DNA from: Heracleum sosnowskyi
Taxonomy: Eukaryota; Streptophyta; Magnoliopsida; Apiales; Apiaceae
DNA length: 64,000 nt
Assembly: GCA_030848705.1 (NCBI GenBank)
Contig: CM061236.1
Span: 57,183,481-57,247,480, forward strand
Direction of reading: 5' to 3'
Shown here: piece by piece, positions 56,102 to 64,000 of the stretch
Layout: each line of letters opens with the position of its first letter
Numbering within the stretch: position 1 is the stretch's first letter
Notes under the pieces: model-generated
Databases searched by the model: none
What the model saw: only the letters and a program-made list of their open reading frames with translations
What the model was told of the DNA's origin: nothing
Translations under genes and position numbers: made by a program

Positions 56102-58078
56102 TCAGAAATTCTCAAAGTTCATCATTCCAAGTTCATTCACCAATTTATTGAAAGTAGCTTCAGGTAGTGGCTTGGTGAATATATCAGCTAGTTGTTGATC
56201 AGTAGGAAGAAAATGAAGTTCAATTGTTCCCTCCAGAACTTGTTCTCTTATGAAGTGATATCGAATACTGATGTGTTTAGTAAGAGAATGTTGAACTGGA
56301 TTTCCTGTCATTACAATAGCACTCTGGTTATCACAGTAAATAGGGATTTTTGAGTATGACAGGCCATAATCTAACAACTGATTTCTCATCCACATTATCT
56401 AAGCACAACAACTTCCTGCAGCAATGTACTCAGCTTCTGCAGTTGAAGTGGAAATGGATTTTTGCTTTTTACTGAACCATGAAACTAGTCTTCCACCCAA
56501 AAACTGACAGCTTCCTGAAGTACTTTTCCTGTCTATTTTGCATCCTGCAAAATCAGCATCTGAATAACCACACAACCCAAAATCTGATTCCCTTGCATAC
56601 CAAAGGCCAAGTGAAGATGTGCCTTTGAGATATCTGAAAATTCTTTTGACTGCAATCAGATGGGGTTCTCTAGGTTTTGCTTGAAATCTTGCATACAGAC
56701 AGGTTGCAAACATGATATCTGGTCTACTTGCAGTGAGATACAATAAAGAGCCAATCATTCCTCTGTAGTGAGTTACATCTACCTCAGCACCTTGATCAGG
56801 ATCAAGTTTGGTAGTTGTAGCTATGGGAGTTGTAGCAGGAGAACTATCTTGCATGTTAAACCTTGTCAATAAATTCCTTGTATATTTAGACTGATTGATA
56901 AAAATCCCTTCATCAGTCTGTTTAACTTGAAGACCAAGAAAGTAACTCATTTCTCCCATCATGCTCATTTGATATCTTGACTGCATAAGCTTGGAAAACT
57001 TTTCACAAAGCTTATTGTTTGTTGACCCAAAAATGATATCATCAACATAAATCTGAACTAACAACAAGTCCTTACCATGATTCAAATAAAATAGAGTTTT
57101 ATCAATAGCACCTCTTTTGAATCCACTTTCCAGTAAGAATAGAGCTAAAGTTTCATACCATGCTCTTGGAGCTTGCTTTAGTCCATAAAGTGCCTTATCC
57201 AATCTGTAGACATGATCTGGATAGTTAGGATCAATGAAACCAGGAGGTTGCTCAACATAGACTTTTTCCTCCAGTTCTCCATTTAAGAAAGCACTTTTAA
57301 CATCCATCTGGAAAACCTTGAATTTCTTATGTGCTGCATAAGCAAGAAATATCCTGATGGCTTCTAATCTTGCAACAGGAGCAAAAGTTTCATCATAATC
57401 AATTCCCTCTTGTTGAGAATACCCCTTTGCAACTAGTCTTGCTTTGTTTCTGATTATCACTCCATCAGAATCAGTCTTGTTCTTGAAAATCCACTTTGTA
57501 CCAACAATTGATCTATTCTTTGGTCTTGGTACCAGTTTCCAGACTTCATTTCTTTCAAATTCATTCAGTTCCTCTTGCATTGCAGTAACCCAATCAACAT
57601 CTTTAAGTGCATCTTCAACTTTCTTTGGCTCCTCCTTGGATAGAAAGTTATTTTATAGACATTCATTTTGAGTTGCACTTCTTGTTTGAACACCTGCATC
57701 AGGATCTCCAATAATCAAATCAGGAGTATGACTTGCAGTCCATTTCCTTGCTGGTGTTAAATTGTTTCTTGAAGTAGATGCTCTCCCTGGATTGGTGTTA
57801 TCTTCATTTGAAGAACTTGCTTGTCTTGAAGCTCCCACTGAATAATTGCTATTTCCTCCTGATAAGTTATCAGGATCATCACTTGAATCAGTATCTGAAG
57901 AATTCTATCCTGATGATTGTGTTGACTCTGAACTTGTAGTAGAATGATGTTGCTCCCCCTCAACATTAGCACTACTAGAAGTATTACTATTGATTGCATC
58001 ATCAGTATTTGCACCATCAGCATCTGGTGTGTCATCAGGATTTGGTGACCCATCAGGATCTGATGTATGGACAGGATC
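56102..58078 (-). pseudogene. C pol, RT and RNase H part
   Basis: This is Copia RT with intact YVDDIIFGS and RNase H with AEAEYIAAG and SLTKHISIRYHFIREQV, close to A pol. Stops: TAG at 57905-57907 in the integrase-RT linker, TAA at 57653-57655 where A has a Tyr codon in ECLYISFLS, and TAG at 56399-56401 where A has CAG in CCAQILW. The natural end is at 56102. The linker (57690-58078) is a low-complexity Ser/Asp/Asn region rich in family words. The 5' half of pol lies beyond the solo LTR H. Confidence 0.9.
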
Positions 58079-59205
58079 TGTAAAGCATAATGTAACATAA
58101 GATGTAAAAGAGATAACTACAACTCAACAAAGGACAAGACAGACAATAGTATTAATAGAAGCACAGGAATCCAGAATCAAAGAAGAAAAGGTAAACTCAA
58201 AAAATCAAAATACGTTATGTATTCTTGAAGTCCGTAAACAGGTCACGGAAAGAAGTTCATGAAAATGTTCAAGCCTCAGTGACAGCAATAGAAACAAGAC
58301 TTTGAAGACGATAGAAGTATGTGAATGATTTAGGGTTCAGTACCACGGGATTCCAGTGATGAAGCAACCAGAACGACAAGGGACGTATCAGCAGCATTAT
58401 AATTGAAGTCATAAAATAAGAATTGATCAAGTGTTATTCATCTGTGAACCAGACCAGTTGCACTAGGTGACGGCACTGAAAAGATCAAGTTGTTTTATCG
58501 TCTCTGAAGAAATTGATACAGTCTAAAACTTAAACACCCAAGAGCTCAGGAGTAATTACTAAAGGACAAAAGACAAGAAAAAGTATTCGATAGTTTTTCT
58601 TTTGAAAAAACTATCGAATGGTGGTTGAAGTGATTCATTGAATAACCAAGTGAATTAATTTGGCATTCGATAGTTTTGATTTAAAAACTATCGAATGGCA
58701 AATTGATTTATTCCATTCGATGGTTTTTTAATCCATTCGATGGTTTTTCAATTCATGGAGCAGGTGAAAAGTTGTGCTTGTCTGACAGGTTGATGAAGAT
58801 CCAACGGCCAAGAATATTCTATTCTAAATGGTTCGATGGTTTTCAATTTAAGTCTGCAGTTAATACAGAGTGAAGAATGTGTCTTCTTCAGTTAAGGATT
58901 TTAACACAGAGACATTACTGAGAGAGAGAAGAGCCGGAGAAAATTATCAGAGAAATTAATAGTGCTCAGAACTTGATCATTGTTTTGTATTTGTGTAACC
59001 TTAAACTCATTGACGCTAATCTACGGATTAGAAATTGTAGCACCCCTCGAGGTTTATATTTATAAAAAGATATATTCCCCGAAACTTGATTTGGTTTGGT
59101 GTGTTTGATTTCGTTATAGAACTGAAAGATTAATCCGCGAACGAAATTAAATTATTTGTGAGTATCGTATTCAACCCCCCCTTCTACGATACTTTGGACC
59201 TAACA
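58079..59205 (+). mobile_element. H: solo LTR of the F family inserted in C pol
   Basis: It is 1,127 bp, runs from TGTAAAGC to CCTAACA and is flanked by a perfect duplication GGATC (58074-58078, 59206-59210). No internal element sequence is present. It matches the F LTR along its length, including word hairpins at 58585-58740 and the U5 hairpin. A solo LTR of this kind arises by recombination between the two LTRs of a former full insertion. Confidence 0.95.
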
Positions 59206-60572
59206 GGATCTGATTCTCTTTCTTCAGGTTCCTTGGTAGCTTCATTTTCAAAAATCAATCTATCATGAGAGTCTTCATTGATTCCAGCTATCTTCTTGTC
59301 ATCAAAAGATACATGTATTGACTCCATGACAGTCTTTGTCCTCAAATTAAAAACTCTGAAGGCTCTTGATGCAGGATAGCCTATGAAAATTCCTTCATCA
59401 GCCTTTGTTTCAAATTTCCCTAGTTGTTCAGGATGAGTTCTGAGAACAAAACATTTACAGCCAAACACATGCAGATGCTTCAGACTTGGTTTCTTTTCCT
59501 TGAGTGACTGATAAGGAGTAACACCATGTCTGTTTATTAATGTGAGATTTTGAGTGTAGCATGTTGTGTTGACTGCTTCTGCCCAGAAATATGTAGGTAA
59601 TTTTGCTTCTTCCAACATAGTTCTGCCAGCTTCAATAAGAGTTCTATTTTTCCTTTCAACTACTCCATTTTGCTGAGGTGTGCCAGGAGCAGAGAATTGT
59701 TGAATGATTCCTTTGTATTTGCAGAACTCTTCCATCTTTGAATTCTTAAATTCAGTACCATTATCACTTCTCAGTATCTTGACTTTGTACTTTGTGGTTG
59801 TCTCAATCATTCTTACATGATCCAACAGAACTTCAGGAGTCTCATCTTTTCTGTGCAGAAAATACACCCAGGTGAATCTAGAATATTCATCAACAATTAC
59901 AAGAGTGTACCTTTTCTTACTGATGGTCATGATGTTGACTGGACCAAATAGATCAAGATGTAGCATGTGATATGGTTCTTCAATAGAGGATTCTGATTTA
60001 CTCTGGAATGATGTCCTTCTTTGTTTTGCTTTCTGACATGCATCACAGAGTCCATCAGGAGTATATAACACTTTTGGTAATCCTCTCACTAAATCTTTCT
60101 TAACCAACTCATTGATATTACTGAAGTTGAGATGAGAAAGCTTCTTGTGCCAATTCCAACTTTCATCTACTGAAGCTTTACTGATCAGACAGGTAGGGGA
60201 GTCATCAGTATTTGATTGAATGTTGGCTTCATATATGTTACCATGCATGTAGCCAGTCAGTGCTGTCTTTCCTGTTTCTTTACTGACTACTTCACAATGT
60301 GTGGAATAGAAGTTGACATGATAACCTCTGTCAGTGATTTTACTAATACTCAACAGGTTGTGTTTTAGTCCCTTCACTAGAGCTACTTTTTCAATGATGA
60401 CATTTCCAATGATTATATTGCCATATCCCAAGGTTTGTCCAATGTTGCCATCTCCATAAGACACGGTTGGGCCAGCTTTTTCCTCATATTCTGATAACAG
60501 GGCTTTGTTTCCAGTCATGTGCACAGAACATCCACTATCCATGACTAACACATTTTTCTTTTTACCCTGCAA
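59206..60572 (-). pseudogene. C pol, protease and integrase part
   Basis: Protease DSG lies near the start (VMDSGCSVHMTG). The integrase HHCC motif (HKKLSHLNF ... CDACQ) and the DDE positions (HLDLFGP, RSDNGTEF, GVVERKNRT) are all present. The frame begins without ATG right after the gag stop. It runs into the solo LTR at 59205; the last few codons before 59184 are LTR-derived. Up to that point it is undamaged. Confidence 0.9.
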
Positions 60573-60696
60573 TCAGAATAGAAACACACTAGTTAGAACA
60601 TTTAGGAACCCATACTTGTTGGGTTCCTTTTCCATGCAATTTATTAAATTTCACAGCAGAAAACTTTCTGACTTTAGCAGTCCTGACAGGATTTAC
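60567..60696 (-). other. Candidate gag-pol intron in element C
   Basis: After the gag TAG (60589-60591) the sense strand reads TGTGTTTCTATTCTGATTGCAG then GG, a strong acceptor, with TTCTAAC as a good branch-point match. A donor GGA|GTAAAT at 60696 gives 130 nt; CAA|GTATGG at 60615 gives 49 nt. Both restore one frame from gag to pol. Confidence 0.35.
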
Positions 60697-62904
60697 TCCA
60701 TCAGGATTTGCTTTGTCAGTATCAGTATTAACAAAAGCATGTTCCAACTTGACATTCTTAATGCTACCAGAGTTTGCACTATTTTTATTAACTTTAGGCA
60801 TTGGATCATAAAAGTTATAGTACAACTCATGATAATCTTTACAAGTATAAATAGAATGCCATATACTACCACAATGAAACCAGGACTTCTGTGGTTTATA
60901 AAATACTGATCTATTCCTAACATCAGACTTAGGAATGTCAGTAATCTTCTTCTTACTCTTCTTACAATCAATAGCAAGATGATTAGAGTTACCACAGTTA
61001 AAACAACACTTTCTAGGTGCATTTGGGATATATTTGTAACCATTCTCTTTGTTGATCCCAACTTTACCATTCCTGTTTCTCTTAACAGTAGATTCCTTTT
61101 TCTTATCTGTCACCTCACAGATTTTATCCTTAAGCTGTTTCTGAGACAATAAACCTACATTCTTAATGACTTTATTCAAGACAGGTTTAGACTTTATGAT
61201 TTTAATTCCTTATGTAGAAGTAGATCCCTTTTCAAAAGTAGAATTGGAATCCTTACCAAAAACAAAATTAACAGGAGTAATCTTAGATTTGGTTGTATCT
61301 ATAACATGTCTATAGGTCTTTGGACTGACTGTCTCATCAATGACAATTTTCTCTTTCAATTTCTTATCCTCATCTGACTTATATCCTAGACACTCTTTCC
61401 AATTCTTAGAGGTATTAATCTCATGAAATTTCCTACCAGAGTCTGTCCAGGTTCTGATTTTCTCATTAGAATTTTCAAGTTCCTTTTCAAGAGCAGTACA
61501 TTTGGATTTCATCTCTACATACATGTGATTCACATTATCACATTCTTTTTGTACTTCTTGCATACGAGAAAATTCAGCTTCTAATATTTCATTCCTTTTT
61601 CTAAGTTCAGACATCTCAGATAAGATCCTAGTATTTTCAGCAGTTTGACTTCTAAAGCTAATATGTAATGACTTTAGAAAACGTCTTAACTCAGAAGCAT
61701 TATCAGTATCAAAATCAAAGATAGTATTTAGTACCTTATCATCAGGAGCAGCAGTTACATCAGCATTGGCCATTAGAGCATAGTTGACCACCTCAGTATC
61801 AGATTCTGAGGAAGAGTCCATCCAATCCTTGCTTGATGTGATAAGTGCCTTCGTCTTCTTGCACTCAGAAGCAAAGTGACACATACCATTGCACTTGTAG
61901 CATCTAACCTTTGACTTGTCAAATTTGCTACCCTTGCTGTCCTTTTTGATATACTTATCTTCGTTTGAATTGAAAGCCTTTTTCTGAAAGTTGCCTTGTC
62001 TTCTATTCTTCCTGAACTTCATCCTTCTGAAGTTTCTGACAATCATAGCAACCATCTCTTCCATGTCTGAGTCAGAAGAATCATCATCAGTATTGGCATC
62101 AGCATTGCCATCAGTATCTGATGAAGAGTCATCAGGATCTGACTCAACTATTCTTTTTTTACTTCTAGAGACCTCCATAGCTTTTCCTTTTGATTTAGCC
62201 TCTGCTTTCAAAGCAATTTATTTTGCCTTGCTGCTTTTCTTGTTCTTTCTCTGTTGAACTTCAAGATCATGAGTTCTTAGCATCCCATAGACTTCATCAA
62301 GAGACACAGTGTTAAGATCATACTGATGTCTAATGATCGATGTCTGAGTGTCCCATTCTTCAGGTAAAGCTCTTAGAAACTTGGTGTTTGAATCTTCAGT
62401 TTCATATTCCTTGTCAACTAAAGATAAACTGTTCAATAGTGTTAGAAATCTATCATATAGATCAGTTAGGCTCTCATCGGGTCTTGCATCAAATTGTTCA
62501 TATTCTTGAATCAAAAGAGCCCTTATGTTTTTCTTGACAGATGCAGATCCCTGGCACTGAGTTTCCAAAGTATCCCAGATTTCTTTTGAAGACTTGCATG
62601 CAATCACTCTATTTGACATGACAGCATCAAGACTACTGTGTAAGATATTCTTTATCTTTGGTTCCCTAAGAACATGAGCTTTTTCTTCTGGAGTCCATTC
62701 ACTTTTAGCCTTGACCACATAATGTTCAGGTACTGTATCTGTTCGTTCTACAATTCGTGTAGGAATATATGGTCCATCACGAATCCTGTCCAAATAGTCA
62801 GGATCCATAGTCTCCAGGTACATCAGCATCTTTACCCTCCATGTTGGATATTCTGATTTCTTCAAGATGGGAATCTTCATGCTTTCATACTTGGTTGTCG
62901 ACAT
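60589..62904 (-). pseudogene. gag: C gag, two premature stops
   Basis: The single frame from ATG 62904 is broken by TAA at 62218-62220 and TAA at 61210-61212, and ends naturally at TAG 60589. The N-terminus (KIPILKKSEYPTWRVKM) and the UBN2-like region parallel A gag. Knuckles are CYKCNGMCHFASEC (near 61890) and CFNCGNSNHLAIDC (near 60990), both with all four ligands, and a third degenerate one (WFHCGSIWHSIYTC). The middle is coiled-coil-like. Family words occur at 60680-60720, 61740 and 62100-62140 in acidic Ser/Asp linkers. Confidence 0.88.
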
Positions 62905-62940
62905 CTTAAGATCGTATCTGATTCAGAATTAAATCAGTTT

Positions 62941-62952
62941 GCTCTGATACCA
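62941..62952 (-). other. Primer-binding site of element C
   Basis: The sense strand TGGTATCAGAGC lies two bases after the 5' LTR and is complementary to initiator tRNA-Met. Confidence 0.92.
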
Positions 62953-62954
62953 AT

Positions 62955-63461
62955 TGTTGCCCAGTAATAATCTATTGTAGAAGGGGGGTTGAATACAATA
63001 GTATAAGATAATCGACTTCTCAATGTATATATCACAAATATGAAAGAAAGATAACAGCTTTATTAAATCTGATATAAAACTGTTACAAACTCTCTCAAGA
63101 AATTCTGATGTTCTTGAGAGCTTCTAACTTGATTCGCATCGAACCAAAACCAAAACTGTGTTTATATACTACACAGCTTCTCTATCAATGATAAGTCCTA
63201 ATCAATTACAAAGATTGAAACCTATCTATAATTGATAGCTACATCCTACAAACCAGGAACCGACAGAATAAACTTCCATGTTTAACTAGACTCCAAATAT
63301 AACTCGAAGTAGGAATCCTGATCAGCTTCCAGTCCTGATGATCAATCCTGATCCCAGTCCTGATATGTATCTCAATCTTGACGACCATGTAATCCTGATG
63401 ACGTCAGCAATCCTGATCAGTTGAGTCTAGCTCCTGACGATCATTGAATTCTGATCTAACA
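62955..63461 (-). repeat. 5' LTR of element C
   Basis: It is 507 bp and the same as 50416-50922 except at about three positions (in the G run, TTCTCAATG and CAATCTTGACG). Confidence 0.95.
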
Positions 63462-64000
63462 TACTCCAATGACCAAGCTGACAAGGAAAAGTGAACGATT
63501 CATATGGAACGACAAATGCGAAGAGAGTTTCCAAGAGTTAAAGAAGAGACTAACTACGGCACCAGTATTAATGCTACCAGACGATCAAGGCCAATTTGTA
63601 ATCTATAGTGATGCGTCTTACAAAGGATTGGGTTGTGTACTTATGCAACATGACAAAGTAATTGCTTATGCGTCAAGACAATTGAGACCTCACGAACAGA
63701 AATATCCTACACATGATTTGGAATTAGCAGTGATCGTATTTGCACTGAAGATATGGAGACATTATTTGTACGGAGAGAGATGCGAAATTTTCACCGATCA
63801 CAAAAGTCTGAAGTATATCTTTACTCAGAAGGAGATGAACATGAGACAAAGAAGATGGTTGGAGCTAATCAAGGATTACGACGTTTCTATAAATTATCAC
63901 CCCGGCAAGGCAAATGTGGTAGCAGATGCATTGAGCAGAAAAGAAAGATTGAATATGATGACGATGACCAAAGAATTGTACAGAGAGTTTGAAAAGTTAG
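63462..64000 (+). pseudogene. Element G: Gypsy RNase H, continues off the window
   Basis: It resumes G pol after element C; the first five bases are the duplicated TACTC. It reads through the RT thumb (TKLTRKSERFIWNDKCEESF) into RNase H with IYSDASYKGLGCVL, RQLRPHEQKYPTHDLELAVIVFAL and FTDHKSLKYIF, then HPGKANVVADALSRK before integrase. There is no stop up to base 64000. The upstream lesion near 50083 and the insertions make the gene non-functional, although this part is well kept. Confidence 0.9.

Larger units (their letters stand above)
50416..63461 (-). mobile_element. Element C: complete-length SIRE-type Copia element
   Basis: The minus-strand element is 13.0 kb including a 1.1-kb solo LTR insert. 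It has two 507-bp LTRs that differ at about three positions and a perfect duplication TACTC (50411-50415, 63462-63466). The order matches element A: gag, pol, spacer, third ORF. All three genes carry premature stops, and pol is also split by H. It is inserted in the pol of Gypsy element G. Confidence 0.95.

Overview
This window is plant nuclear DNA made entirely of nested LTR retrotransposons. I found no cellular gene, tRNA or rRNA. Support for a plant comes from tRNA-iMet primer sites next to LTRs, Ty1/Copia elements of the SIRE (Maximus) type with a long third ORF, and chromodomain Ty3/Gypsy elements of the Tekay type. Style suggests a eudicot, perhaps an asterid; the species cannot be fixed from the sequence. 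The letters below are my own labels.

Layout. Z (1-2779, +) is the 3' end of a SIRE-type element. G is a Tekay-type Gypsy element on + and is the apparent host: a probable LTR part at 2780-5202 and 18307-18689, protease/RT at 49048-50415 and RNase H at 63462-64000. A (5203-18306, -) is a complete SIRE-type element with three long open frames and TSD ATTGA, inside the G LTR. B (18690-23004, -) is a truncated relative of C, also in the G LTR. At 23004/23005 B is joined abruptly, head-on, to E (23005-41562, +), a 5'-truncated relative of A. D (23387-36552, -) is a complete-length Gypsy chromovirus with 3.9-kb LTRs and a ruined interior, inserted in E with TSD TTTTG. E lies inside the pol of F (41563-49047, +), another SIRE-type element that lies in the G protease region. 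C (50416-63461, -) is a complete-length SIRE-type element in G pol with TSD TACTC, and carries H (58079-59205), a solo LTR of the F family with TSD GGATC. The deepest nesting is G > F > E > D. One deletion that fused B to E would explain the missing ends of B, E, F and G.

How the genes work together. In each SIRE-type family, gag makes the particle, pol supplies protease, integrase, RT and RNase H, and a third sense-strand gene of about 1,260-1,525 codons follows after a spacer. The third proteins share one plan (helical N-terminal domain, long disordered part, coiled coil, a KGE motif, charged C-terminal part) but little sequence. Each family also carries its own short DNA word, repeated in the LTRs, in the spacer just upstream of the third gene, and in disordered linkers of the coding regions: CGTTGA(T/C) in A/E, TC(A)GGAT-type CATCAGGAT in B/C, TTCGATRGTTTTT in F/H and TAGTCAT in Z. 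My leading hypothesis is a self-recognition or anti-silencing system in which the third protein binds its family's word, by analogy with VANC proteins of Arabidopsis VANDAL transposons. Other unexplained structure includes a covarying hairpin near every SIRE LTR 3' end, an internal polypurine tract in every third ORF, and a splice-acceptor-like sequence just after each gag stop.
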